Origin: a marine actinobacterium MedAcidi-G3
Lineage (GTDB): Bacteria > Actinomycetota > Acidimicrobiia > Acidimicrobiales > Poriferisodalaceae
Assembly (NCBI GenBank): GCA_000817105.1
Contig: JUEP01000004.1
Coordinates: 32,400 to 96,399, forward strand
Length of the DNA stretch: 64,000 nt
Direction: 5' to 3'
Shown here: in pieces, positions 26,438-35,041 of the stretch
Layout of the letters: each line of letters opens with the position of its first letter
Numbering within the stretch: position 1 is the first letter of the stretch
The notes under the pieces: model-generated
Database searches by the model: none
Told to the model about the DNA's origin: nothing
What the model saw: the letters and a program-made list of their open reading frames with translations, nothing else
Made by a program: the position numbers and the translations under genes

Positions 26438-27084
26438 GATTGTTCCTTAGTCTTATGAACTAATCGCTCAGAACCGGCGTCTAGGCCAGGTAGCTGTTGG
26501 GTTACAGAACCAGCATGGTCTGCAGCGAGCTTCAGAACCACTCCTTCCAACTCAGCCCAAGAAGTAACTCTCGGACCTTCGATATGGCGGTTGTACGGCT
26601 GGTCAAATGTGATGACTTGATTCCCAGCTTCGCGAAGGCCTTCCACGTTGTGAGGGCCATCGTCCACATAGGCGTGGGCTGCGACGTCCGGTTTCTCTCC
26701 AACAAAACAGACATCTCTGTATGGGATCCGTTTTTGGTCCAACCATTGCGCAGTATCGGCTATTGCGACAGCATGCCCCCAATTTACGTATAGGCGGTGA
26801 GTAACTACTCGAATCCAGATGCCTGCATCCGAAAGGCGCCAAAGAGTTTCGGCGCAGCCCGGCACCACTTCCATATCTCTGAACATGCGGTGTTCCATAA
26901 CAGCAACGCGATGAAGTCGTTCGAAGTCATCTGGGCCAAAACCCCATTCCCTAAAGTCCCAGCTTCGTTCTAGCGGGAGCGACTGTTCATCTACCCCCAG
27001 TTCTTGAGCAACAATTTCTCGAAAAATTTCGGTGTGCAATCCGCAGACCCCGTCCAGATCAACGCCAAAGATAAATTCGCTCAT
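26434..27084 (-). CDS. 5'-nucleotidase/deoxyribonucleotidase-like HAD protein (NT5C family)
   Basis: A 216-residue HAD-fold protein. The nucleophile motif FGVDLDGVCGLH (DxDGV) begins at residue 7, WIRVVTHRLYVNW carries motif II-like residues, and AHAYVDDGPHNVEGL provides the acidic motif IV. The layout matches the 5'(3')-deoxyribonucleotidase family, which dephosphorylates nucleoside monophosphates. The start overlaps the preceding Tiki-like gene by ATGA and the end overlaps Nudix, so the three are probably one operon. Substrate is not certain. Confidence 0.75.
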   Translation of the reverse strand: MSEFIFGVDLDGVCGLHTEIFREIVAQELGVDEQSLPLERSWDFREWGFGPDDFERLHRVAVMEHRMFRDMEVVPGCAETLWRLSDAGIWIRVVTHRLYVNWGHAVAIADTAQWLDQKRIPYRDVCFVGEKPDVAAHAYVDDGPHNVEGLREAGNQVITFDQPYNRHIEGPRVTSWAELEGVVLKLAADHAGSVTQQLPGLDAGSERLVHKTKEQS

Positions 27085-28205
27085 GTTCGGCGCTTCCGAA
27101 ACTTATTTCGTTTTGCTGGAGGCTCCTCGATGATTGGGAGTTTTAACCAGGAGTCCGAGAGCTTCGTTTGACCGTCGATCCGAATTTGTTCAAGCTCAGA
27201 CTGTGTCCATGGTTCAGAGCGAGGATCGATAGCTCGATAGCGGGCTTCAAGATATTCGAAGTTCTCTTCGGTAATGACATTTTCAATTAGCTGGCAAGGG
27301 CTCCAGCTTTCGATATTGCCCAGCCAGATGTAGCTGTCAGCCACGTCTTTAAGGCGTAAAGATGTTTCTTTGCCGTCGACGGAGCCAACGACTTCGTTCA
27401 AGCCCACATTTCCCAGAGTTGCAAGGTCCAGCGCAATGCCGAAGGTATCGGGCTTTTCGGGCGCCGCAGCTATTAGTGCCTCAACGCGCTCCGTAGCTTG
27501 GCTGTCGGCAACCGATCCGTGAAATAGTACGCGAGCCACTCCTTCCGCCATCCAACGGTGGAGGAGGTTACCGACAGTAACTGTGGGCAAACCGTCTTCC
27601 CATTGAATGAGTCCGGTCGTGGTGCGCTCGCCGGACATCAATACAACTGCGCGTCCGCCTGAACGAAGTACTTCATTCGTCAAAGTATTGGCCATATGAA
27701 ATGCCGCTACATCGCGGTAATTGCCACCCATCCACCAATTTCTAAGCTCTAATTCAGCGGCTGATCTTCCTTCAAGAAGCGATGGGTCCTCTACATAGGT
27801 TGGGAGACCTAGACCAACGACCCGAAAGCAGGGGGCTTGCGATTCGAGGCTTCGGTTAAGAGACCATGCGCTCTTTAAAACCTCAGCATATTCGAAGTAT
27901 GTGAATCCAATTCCAAGCAGATCGATAAACAAATTTGTGCAGGCGGCATCATCCCAGGACTCTGCAGTGAGCAATTGGTCAAGAGATTCCTGAGTCCGCG
28001 AATTGGTGAATTCCCAAGCCAGGTTATGGACGCCGGCTTCGTAGAGGTCGGGCAAAATTTGGGAAATGAACCGTACGTGTTCTGCTATTCCGGTTTGGTC
28101 ACCCAAGAGCACCAGTTGTTTAGACTGGGCTAATTCAACCAGGTGTTCACTGGCTGATTGCAGGGCTGAGGTCTCTTCTTGATTCTCTACTGGTGAAGTG
28201 TTCAT
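27081..28205 (-). CDS. Tiki/ChaN-like or erythromycin-esterase-like protein, paralogue 2
   Basis: A 374-residue protein without a recognisable named function. After a short N-terminus it has KQLVLLGDQTGIAEHVRFIS, NLAWEFTNSRTQESLDQLL and CFRVVGLGLPT, a pattern of G-D/H followed by a Glu strand seen in the Tiki/ChaN/EreA fold. It is clearly related to the next gene, sharing order and many positions such as WSLNRSLESQAPCFRVVGL versus WAINRTQASGSAPFRIVAL. It carries a basic C-terminal tail (AKRNKFRKRRT). No signal peptide is seen. A metal-dependent hydrolase or haem-handling role are both possible. Confidence 0.55.
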   Translation of the reverse strand: MNTSPVENQEETSALQSASEHLVELAQSKQLVLLGDQTGIAEHVRFISQILPDLYEAGVHNLAWEFTNSRTQESLDQLLTAESWDDAACTNLFIDLLGIGFTYFEYAEVLKSAWSLNRSLESQAPCFRVVGLGLPTYVEDPSLLEGRSAAELELRNWWMGGNYRDVAAFHMANTLTNEVLRSGGRAVVLMSGERTTTGLIQWEDGLPTVTVGNLLHRWMAEGVARVLFHGSVADSQATERVEALIAAAPEKPDTFGIALDLATLGNVGLNEVVGSVDGKETSLRLKDVADSYIWLGNIESWSPCQLIENVITEENFEYLEARYRAIDPRSEPWTQSELEQIRIDGQTKLSDSWLKLPIIEEPPAKRNKFRKRRT

Positions 28206-28223
28206 TTGATGCCTGCCATAACT

Positions 28224-29444
28224 TTAAACAATCTGTGTCCAACTGAGTTCAGCTGCCGCGGCAGCATTCTGTATCGCGATATCAAAGTCCCTGATAGTTG
28301 AATTAGGTTGCCTCAGCATTGGGTCGAGTGACCACTTTCGTGCTTCGGCAATATTTGTTTCATCGACCAATCCTCGGAGAGGAGTCGGTCCTCTGACATC
28401 TTTAGGACGTTCGAGAAAAATCCATCCGTTACATAGCTGGGAAATATCACCATTATCAATTGAAGTGGCGCAGGGAAGTCTCCCGATAGATCCTGAACTT
28501 ACGTCGAAAGCGACTGGAAAGTGAGGATTGTTTGTATGAGCGAAGGCGGCATCTAAGTAGCCATCTGCTGGGAGAGTAAAAAGTCCATGCTCTCCATCAG
28601 CAGTTAGCGGTTGGTGAAGGAGAACCGTCGCTGCTCGGTCGGCGATCGCGCTATAGACGTAGTTTCCGCAACCGACCACCTTACCGTCGACAATCTGCGT
28701 ATCAATTTGATCCATCGTCGGGTGAGGTCGTCTCCTCATTCGAGTTAACGCATTTCCAGTTTTAGTGAGAACGAGTGCCTTATGTCCATGTCTCACGAAC
28801 TCTGTAAGTAAGACATCAGCCATATGTTTCGAAGCTGGACCTCTCGGACGTAAGTGCTCCCAAGCATAAGGTGACAACAAGTCGGCGTTGTCTGTTACGG
28901 CCTCAATATCGATGTCATAGTCAAGCGCCACTATTCGAAATGGAGCTGAACCCGAAGCTTGGGTTCGGTTTATAGCCCAAACAGCGCGCAGAATATCCAA
29001 GTATTCAACGAAGGCGAAGTGGTACCGCAAACCCCAACGAAACAAAGCGGACCTTGCTATTCCTTCGTCAAATTGATCTGCATTCACCAGCTCATCAAGT
29101 AGAGATTGATCATCCATACAAGCCCACTCGATGCCGAGCAGATAGACGCCCGCTTTGTTTACCGCTGGTATTAATTGCTGCAGAAAAAGGCCAGTTTTTC
29201 TGGAAGGTAGATTGTGTCCGACGAAAACGATCTCATGGCTACTGAAGAGATTCGATATGTAGTTCACTGGCTCGAGCCCGGTTAAGGAAATCTCATCGAT
29301 AACGAGATCTAAATGTTCTGGATCGATGGATGTAAGCCGATGGCGCTCTCGGAAATGCTCGATTGTTTCGAGCATCGCTTCATCGCCGTGAATAGTCACT
29401 TGGTTGAGAGTACCTAGCGATAGAGCTGCTGGGATGGCTGCCAC
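28224..29444 (-). CDS. Tiki/ChaN-like or erythromycin-esterase-like protein, paralogue 1
   Basis: A 406-residue protein from GTG 29444, 18 bp upstream of its paralogue, so the pair look like a tandem duplication. The homologous core starts at EIVFVGHNLPSRKTGLFLQQ, continues LLGIEWACMDDQSLLDELVN and FAFVEYLDILRAVWAINRT, and includes KALVLTKTGNALTRM. Compared with paralogue 2 the N-terminal 80 residues are extra. The conserved Gly-His and Trp-Glu positions in the core could be metal or acid/base residues. I cannot assign a function. The mshC gene diverges 45 bp away. Confidence 0.55.
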   Translation of the reverse strand: MAAIPAALSLGTLNQVTIHGDEAMLETIEHFRERHRLTSIDPEHLDLVIDEISLTGLEPVNYISNLFSSHEIVFVGHNLPSRKTGLFLQQLIPAVNKAGVYLLGIEWACMDDQSLLDELVNADQFDEGIARSALFRWGLRYHFAFVEYLDILRAVWAINRTQASGSAPFRIVALDYDIDIEAVTDNADLLSPYAWEHLRPRGPASKHMADVLLTEFVRHGHKALVLTKTGNALTRMRRRPHPTMDQIDTQIVDGKVVGCGNYVYSAIADRAATVLLHQPLTADGEHGLFTLPADGYLDAAFAHTNNPHFPVAFDVSSGSIGRLPCATSIDNGDISQLCNGWIFLERPKDVRGPTPLRGLVDETNIAEARKWSLDPMLRQPNSTIRDFDIAIQNAAAAAELSWTQIV

Positions 29445-29489
29445 TGATATTCGGAGCTTCCTTTGTGTCAGCTAACCCTTCTGCGACCT

Positions 29490-30695
29490 ATGGTGATGTG
29501 GCCGCTGCGAGATGAGAAAGTGAAGTACTTCATGACGATGCGTCTCTACGACACTGCGCAAGTAGCTGTAGTTGATATCGAGTTGGACGATCATGTCCGC
29601 ATGTATGTATGTGGGATCACACCTTATGATTCAACTCATCTTGGTCATGCTGCTACTTACCTGACTTACGACCTAATCATTCGCAGACTTGAGGATTTGG
29701 GACATACCGTTCAACTAGTTCGAAATGTGACAGATGTAGATGACAGCATCCTGCCCAAGGCACGAGAATTAGGAATTGATTTTCTTGAATTAGCTGAGAC
29801 GGAGATGAACCGATTTAGCGAAGACATGGTTGCTTTGAACGCACGACAGGCAGATTCAGAACCTCGGGCAACAGAATCGATTAAGGGAATAGTTGATCTC
29901 ATCGGCACGCTGGTAACTCGCGGCCATACCTATACGACGGAGGGAACGACCTATTTCGATGTCACTACCTTTCCCGCTTTTGGGAAGCTGTCTCATTTGA
30001 CTGACCAAGAAATGGTTGCGTTAGCAGCCGAAAGAGGTGGCCGGCCGGACGACCCTAAGCAACGCAATCCATTGGATTTCGTGTTGTGGCAGCCCAGTGC
30101 AAATGGAGAACCAAGCTGGGATTCGCCCTATGGGTCGGGTCGACCGGGGTGGCATATTGAATGCTCGGCTATGAGTATGAGTGCTTTGGGTCCAGCTCTA
30201 GATATCCATGGTGGTGGCGCTGACCTTATTTTCCCTCACCATGAATGCGAGATTGCGCAAAGTGAATCCGTGAGTGGCGAACCTTTTTCGAAGTACTGGG
30301 TTCATGCAGGCTTAGTCGCTTACCAAGGTACAAAGATGTCCAAGTCTCTTGGCAACTTAGTTTTTGTATCTGATTTGAGAAAAGAAATTGATCCGCGTGC
30401 GATTCGGCTTGCTCTTATGGCGCACCACTATCGATCTGGTTTCGAGTGGTTCGATGACGAAGGACCTCGAGCACAAAAAGACCTTGAACTGCTCGTCCGA
30501 TCTGCCGGAGGAGCTGAACCAGTCAAAGTAGGACCATTGATTGACCAAGTGCGTAACGCGCTGGATGATGACCTCGACACTCCGCGAGTTCATCAACTGC
30601 TACTCAATGAGGCTCAAGCCATTGAAGGAGGTGTGGCTTCCGCGTCCCCGGGGTGTCTTGTCGCGTCGGCATCTTTGTGCGGAATAGAACTTTGA
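29490..30695 (+). CDS. mshC: L-cysteine:GlcN-Ins ligase (mycothiol biosynthesis)
   Basis: About 400 residues, resembling cysteinyl-tRNA synthetase without the anticodon-binding domains. VRMYVCGITPYDSTHLGHAA provides the zinc cysteine and HIGH-like motif, GRPGWHIECSAMSM, FPHHECEIAQ, and KMSKSLGNLVFVS the KMSKS loop. The spacing and LNVVF-type end match MshC rather than CysS. MshC joins cysteine to glucosaminyl-inositol in mycothiol synthesis, a pathway restricted to actinobacteria, so this is the strongest lineage marker. The start is uncertain: ATG 29490, ATG 29532 or GTG 29463; 29490 gives the usual N-terminal length before RLYDT. Confidence 0.92.
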   Translation: MVMWPLRDEKVKYFMTMRLYDTAQVAVVDIELDDHVRMYVCGITPYDSTHLGHAATYLTYDLIIRRLEDLGHTVQLVRNVTDVDDSILPKARELGIDFLELAETEMNRFSEDMVALNARQADSEPRATESIKGIVDLIGTLVTRGHTYTTEGTTYFDVTTFPAFGKLSHLTDQEMVALAAERGGRPDDPKQRNPLDFVLWQPSANGEPSWDSPYGSGRPGWHIECSAMSMSALGPALDIHGGGADLIFPHHECEIAQSESVSGEPFSKYWVHAGLVAYQGTKMSKSLGNLVFVSDLRKEIDPRAIRLALMAHHYRSGFEWFDDEGPRAQKDLELLVRSAGGAEPVKVGPLIDQVRNALDDDLDTPRVHQLLLNEAQAIEGGVASASPGCLVASASLCGIEL

Positions 30696-30756
30696 TGGAG
30701 TATTAGGGCTTCTAGGTTGCCCGCTGCAACAGCTTCACGGGGTTACCCTGTCACTA

Positions 30757-31590
30757 ATGCAGTCAATCGCAATTGTTAACCAAAAAGGCGGCGTGGGTAA
30801 AACCACTATCACCTTAGGTATAGCCGAAGCGGCCGCTGCCTCCGGGTTGAGGGTTCTAGTAGTTGACTTAGACCCTCAAGCTAATGCTTCGAGCGGCTTG
30901 GGTGTCTGGAATGGCACACCCTCAATTGATGATGTTATGAGCGAAGCTAGGGCAGGCTCAGCACTAGAGGCCATATGTTCTTCTCGTTGGCCCCAAGATG
31001 GACCGATTCCAGATCTGATACCAGGCAGCCATCTTCTTGCCAGCCGAGAACCCCTCTTGGCAGCAGACCCGGTGGGCGCTCAAGACCGCATGAGACTTGC
31101 CTTAGCAGGGGTCGGCCATGATCTAGTGCTGATTGATTGCCCGCCATCTCTCGGTTTGCTGTCTATAAATGGGCTTTTTGCGGCTGACCGAGCTGTAATC
31201 GTGACTGAACCAGCGGCTTGGGCGGCTGATGGAGTTGATCTGATGCACAACACTGTTGAGCGCGTATCAGGCCGATTGGGGACTCCACGACTAGCTGGAA
31301 TTGTTGCGAATCGGGTGGGTCGAACACGTGATAATCGTTACTGGAGTGAACAGCTCGAAGAACGCTTTGGAACGATGTTGCTTCCGCAAATCCAGCTAAG
31401 AGCGGCGATAGCAGAAGCCTCGGGCCAGTCAACGACACTTCGAGCCTTAGGAAAGCGCCCGGGCGCCGCCGAGGCAGCTGCGCAATTCGATGCGCTATGG
31501 GTTGAACTAGGCCGTGACTTGAGCTTGAGAGAAAGCATTGGACGTCCGGAGCAAGCCTTTGAAACTCCAAGCACTACTATTGAATCTTGA
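30757..31590 (+). CDS. ParA/Soj-like ATPase
   Basis: A 277-residue deviant Walker ATPase. The N-terminus IAIVNQKGGVGKTTITLGIA has the KGGxGKT motif, followed by VLVVDLDPQANASSGLGV and VLIDCPPSLGLLSINGL. ParA-type proteins form ATP-dependent dimers on DNA or membrane to position chromosomes, plasmids or other cargo. No parB or centromere-like repeats are nearby, so this is probably an orphan ParA. It is followed 10 bp later by a single-span membrane protein, possibly a localisation partner (inference). A 61-bp gap separates it from mshC. Confidence 0.9.
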   Translation: MQSIAIVNQKGGVGKTTITLGIAEAAAASGLRVLVVDLDPQANASSGLGVWNGTPSIDDVMSEARAGSALEAICSSRWPQDGPIPDLIPGSHLLASREPLLAADPVGAQDRMRLALAGVGHDLVLIDCPPSLGLLSINGLFAADRAVIVTEPAAWAADGVDLMHNTVERVSGRLGTPRLAGIVANRVGRTRDNRYWSEQLEERFGTMLLPQIQLRAAIAEASGQSTTLRALGKRPGAAEAAAQFDALWVELGRDLSLRESIGRPEQAFETPSTTIES

Positions 31591-31600
31591 AGGAGTTGCG

Positions 31601-31897
31601 ATGGCCGGCTACGACACGAACCGACCCAGACCCACCGATAGTGGATCGTTTGTCGGACTTCCCGGTGATGCCGCACTTGCTCATGGGGCGGATAACCATC
31701 AGACATTCGAAAAAGATAAACCCAAAGTGGTTACGGCCACTGAAGGAGAGGACGATACCGGACCGACCCTTCAAAGCGTTCCTCAAGCAGTGCCGCCTTT
31801 GGATCGAAGAGTGTCGATGTTGGCCATTTTGGGGAGTCTTGGCGGTCTAGTTATAGCTGTACTGGTGTGGCGCCGTCTTATAGGAAGACGTGGATAG
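31601..31897 (+). CDS. Single-span membrane protein downstream of ParA, unknown
   Basis: A 98-residue protein from ATG 31601 with an AAGGAG site 4-5 bases upstream; the earlier ORF-track start lies inside parA. The first 65 residues are hydrophilic and acidic, with a proline-rich stretch (VPQAVPPLDRR), then a C-terminal transmembrane helix MLAILGSLGGLVIAVLVWR and basic end LIGRRG. The orientation would leave the N-terminal part in the cytoplasm or periplasm depending on the positive end. I do not recognise a family. Confidence 0.6.
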   Translation: MAGYDTNRPRPTDSGSFVGLPGDAALAHGADNHQTFEKDKPKVVTATEGEDDTGPTLQSVPQAVPPLDRRVSMLAILGSLGGLVIAVLVWRRLIGRRG

Positions 31898-31936
31898 TGG
31901 GTTTCAACGTCTCTCCCCGGTTCCAAGATTAAGATT

Positions 31937-32746
31937 GTGAATTCTGTTCAACCTCAGTCTTCGGCTTTCCGCCCTCGCCACTTGAGTCCCAGTTCTGCTT
32001 CCACGTTTCGCCAATGTCCGCGCCGGTGGCGACTGAGATATATTGACAAGCTGCCCGATCCTAAAGGTGAGCCTGCGGTGCTTGGCACCTTTGTTCACGA
32101 GATACTCGAAGAGCTTTTAAGTCTTGAAGCTAAGGATCGGTCGATTGATACCGCAAAGGGAATTGCACGTCGACTGTGGGATCGAATTCTCGATGACGAA
32201 GATTTCGTTGGCTTATGTCTTTCGGAAAGCGAGGTCAAGTCTTTTATGTGGAAGGCCTGGCGACTCATTGAGAGGTATTTTGCCCTTGAAGACCCAGCAG
32301 AAGTTGATGTGGTTCGTGCTGAACAAGAATTGTCGGTTGAGATTGGCGGAGTTCCCTTCTTCGGAATAGTAGACCTTACTGAGCGCGTTTCTTCTGGCCT
32401 TCGCGTCGTCGACTATAAGACTGGTAAGGCACCGCGATCCAGGTACCTGGATGACAAATTGTCCCAAGTTTGGCTTTACGCTGCGGCGTTAGCTGAAAAA
32501 GATTTCGACGTCAGCGAAGTGCGCCTCATGTACCTAACGAGTGGTTCAATTGATCGGCCCCTCGACTCCACGGCGGTTACCAGTGCCGTAGAAAATCATC
32601 GGCAAACTTGGGACCGCCTATGTGCGGCAATTGACACTGAAAACTTTTCTTATAAAACCGGTCCGCTGTGCAATTGGTGCCCGTACCTAGATCATTGCCC
32701 TGAAGGGGCGGCCGAAGCCGAAAGACGCTACGGACCGCGAGACTGA
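31937..32746 (+). CDS. RecB-family PD-(D/E)XK nuclease, Cas4-like
   Basis: A 269-residue PD-(D/E)XK nuclease. LSPSSASTFRQCPRRWRLRY carries the first cysteine, LGTFVHEILEELL the helix, the active site IEIGGVPFFGIVDLTERV and VVDYKTGKAP (Asp...DYK), and the C-terminal LCNWCPYLDHCPEG the remaining cysteines. The four-cysteine pattern suggests an iron-sulfur cluster, as in AddB, Cas4 and related nucleases. No cas genes or CRISPR are nearby. A DNA repair or recombination role is likely. The GTG start has no strong ribosome site. It is 14 bp ahead of mutM. Confidence 0.84.
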   Translation: MNSVQPQSSAFRPRHLSPSSASTFRQCPRRWRLRYIDKLPDPKGEPAVLGTFVHEILEELLSLEAKDRSIDTAKGIARRLWDRILDDEDFVGLCLSESEVKSFMWKAWRLIERYFALEDPAEVDVVRAEQELSVEIGGVPFFGIVDLTERVSSGLRVVDYKTGKAPRSRYLDDKLSQVWLYAAALAEKDFDVSEVRLMYLTSGSIDRPLDSTAVTSAVENHRQTWDRLCAAIDTENFSYKTGPLCNWCPYLDHCPEGAAEAERRYGPRD

Positions 32747-32760
32747 GGATTTGGGGTCGA

Positions 32761-33570
32761 GTGCCTGAACTCCCTGAGGTAGAAACAATACGTCGGCAGC
32801 TTCGTACCGAGATTGTCAGCCAGACAGTTCTCCGAGCTGGCAGTCATCAATCGCAAAAATTTTTACCCGCAAGGAAAACTAGGGGCCGACGCTTTATCGG
32901 ACTAAGCCGGCGCGGTAAGTATTTGATCGGAGAGTTCGATAATGAGACGGAACTAATCATCCACCTCGGTATGACAGGTCAACTGCTGATCGATAAGAAC
33001 GAAAAATTTTCCAAGAACCTGGATCAATACTGCCGAGCGTGGTGGTCATTGGCTAACGGCAAGACGGTTGTCTTTAGAGATGTGCGGAGATTTGGCCGTA
33101 TAGCTGTCGTTGATAAAGGTGATTATTCGCAAATCCCGACGTTGCGGGATATGGGCCCGGAACCTTTTTCGGACGGCCTCACTGGAAACGATGTTTGGCT
33201 TCGAACGAAAGGACGAAAAAGCCGAATAAAGACTCAACTGCTCAGCCAACGCCTAATTGCGGGAGTCGGAAATATTTATGCCGACGAAGCACTATTCCTC
33301 GCTCGAATCAACCCTGCTTTGAGATCGATTAGCCGGAGTCAAGGAGAGAGACTTCTCGAAGCCGTCCGCACTGTCTTTTCTGAGGCGATCGAGAGGGGCG
33401 GGACAACGTTGCGTGATTACCGAAATCTTGAGGGCGAAGGCAGAAACCAACACCACCTCAAATGCTATGGCAGGTCAGGTGAGTCCTGTGTTGTCTGTGG
33501 CTCCACTCTTCGTCTGCGGGTCATTGATGCTCGCTCAACAACATGGTGTCCTCAATGTCAGGCTCGCTAA
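32761..33570 (+). CDS. mutM: Formamidopyrimidine-DNA glycosylase (Fpg/MutM family)
   Basis: A 269-residue Fpg/Nei enzyme. After the GTG start it reads PELPEVETIRRQLR, exposing the catalytic N-terminal Pro and Glu. The conserved lysine lies in GLSRRGKYLIGEF, the helix-two-turn-helix in IAGVGNIYADEALFLARI, and a C-terminal zinc finger (CVVCG then WCPQCQ). It excises oxidised purines such as 8-oxoguanine. It is co-directional with the RecB-like nuclease and lies near a second Nei-type glycosylase at 35042, so the organism carries at least two. Confidence 0.92.
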   Translation: MPELPEVETIRRQLRTEIVSQTVLRAGSHQSQKFLPARKTRGRRFIGLSRRGKYLIGEFDNETELIIHLGMTGQLLIDKNEKFSKNLDQYCRAWWSLANGKTVVFRDVRRFGRIAVVDKGDYSQIPTLRDMGPEPFSDGLTGNDVWLRTKGRKSRIKTQLLSQRLIAGVGNIYADEALFLARINPALRSISRSQGERLLEAVRTVFSEAIERGGTTLRDYRNLEGEGRNQHHLKCYGRSGESCVVCGSTLRLRVIDARSTTWCPQCQAR

Positions 33571-33577
33571 TTCCTAG

Positions 33578-34966
33578 CTAGCCGATGGTTGGTTTCGAAG
33601 TTTTGACCCGTGAAACCAACACGCAAGCAACAAGAGAACTGAGCATAATGAAACCAAACGCCCACTTATAAAGATCGTAAGCCTCGCTAGCGTTAGATGG
33701 CTCACCAGTAATGGCGAACATCACGGCTAAGCCGAGCGCGCCACCGAATTGTCGTGCTGTTTGTGTAACGCCACCTGCGAGACTGAAGTACTCAGGCGAC
33801 ACCTGCGAGACGCCAGCGGCAGCAAGCACCCCTAAAGTCATTCCCATTCCGGTGGCGCTTAGGAGCAGCCCCGGCAGATAACCAGACCAATAGTTGGCTT
33901 GCTCGCTGAGCATGATGATCCACCAAAACATGCCAACTGCGCAGATGAAGGTTCCGGGTCCGGCTACGGATCTATGACCGTAACGGTCGGCGAGAGGCCC
34001 GGCGAATGTGGCGCCGATAGTGACCGCTAGGGCACCCATGGCGGTCGATAAACCAGTCACACCTATTGAATATTCCCATGCATCTGTCAAAAACAGGACT
34101 AGGGAGAGCATCAACGCATACATCCCTAAAGTGAAAACAAACAATGCGACCGATGCTCGCCGAAATGACTGAATATGGACTAATGCTTTGGGGAGTATTG
34201 GTTCGGGATGCCGTTTATTTCGATAGGCGAAAGAAGCAAACAGAATAATTCCGACTGATACTGAAATTATTGTCCCGGTTGATAACCAACCCCATTTGCG
34301 GCCTTGAACAATAGCCAACACGACTAGCGCGGTTGCGAATGAAAGAAGGGCGCCGCCGGTGATGTCTGGTTTGGCGGCCGAAGTGTCTTTAGGAGTTTCG
34401 TCGAAGACCCGTTTACTTAAGGCAAACGCGAACACACCGATCGGTAAATTGATGAGAAAGGCCCATCGCCAATTGGCTAATTCGATGATCCCAGCCCCTA
34501 TTGCTGGGCCGAAGGCATTAGCAGAAGCAAAGCAAGCTCCCCAAAGTGTTACCGCTGTTGCTCGGCGTTCGGTCGGCCATGAGGCAATGACCAGCCCCAT
34601 CGAAGCAGGAGTGATTAAGGCCGCACCGACTCCTTGGAAAGCTCGCATGACGACCAGGAAAAACGGAACTGGCGCTGCTGCAACTCCAACCGATGCCAAC
34701 ACAAAAATAGCCAACCCGAAAGACATAACACGGAGGCGGCCAGCTCGATCTGCGAGGCGACCGCTTACAACCAGGAGTGCGGCATAAACGAGCACGTAAG
34801 CGTTGAGTACCCAAGACAACTGTGCATTCGTGACGCCATCAAAATCTTGTCGAAAGCTCGGGAAGGCAACATTAACTATCGATCCGTCGACACCTACCAA
34901 GAACATGGCTAGGCCGGCAGCGACGAGAGCTAACCAAGCTTTTCTTGGAATAGATACATTGGACAT
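33578..34966 (-). CDS. MFS transporter, DHA2-type drug efflux
   Basis: A 462-residue integral membrane protein with many hydrophobic spans. The start MSNVSIPRKAWLALVAAGLA is followed by LVGVDGSIVNVAFPSF, the family's early motif D-like pattern, then VVSGRLADRAGRLRVMSFGL (motif A) and a motif C-like GPAIGAGIIELANWRWAF. The layout is that of 12-14-span drug:proton antiporters. It converges on mutM (7 bp) and lies 75 bp downstream of nei. Substrate unknown. Confidence 0.88.
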   Translation of the reverse strand: MSNVSIPRKAWLALVAAGLAMFLVGVDGSIVNVAFPSFRQDFDGVTNAQLSWVLNAYVLVYAALLVVSGRLADRAGRLRVMSFGLAIFVLASVGVAAAPVPFFLVVMRAFQGVGAALITPASMGLVIASWPTERRATAVTLWGACFASANAFGPAIGAGIIELANWRWAFLINLPIGVFAFALSKRVFDETPKDTSAAKPDITGGALLSFATALVVLAIVQGRKWGWLSTGTIISVSVGIILFASFAYRNKRHPEPILPKALVHIQSFRRASVALFVFTLGMYALMLSLVLFLTDAWEYSIGVTGLSTAMGALAVTIGATFAGPLADRYGHRSVAGPGTFICAVGMFWWIIMLSEQANYWSGYLPGLLLSATGMGMTLGVLAAAGVSQVSPEYFSLAGGVTQTARQFGGALGLAVMFAITGEPSNASEAYDLYKWAFGFIMLSSLVACVLVSRVKTSKPTIG

Positions 34967-35041
34967 GTTCGAACCTTAAGTGCAATTGGCAGGGAACAGG
35001 CACTCTAGAAGGTGAGTTGGTGTGAGCTAAATAGGATTGCC

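Noticed and set aside
31937-32746. Cas4 of a CRISPR system
   Set aside because: No repeats or other cas genes are present; the nuclease is better called RecB-like.
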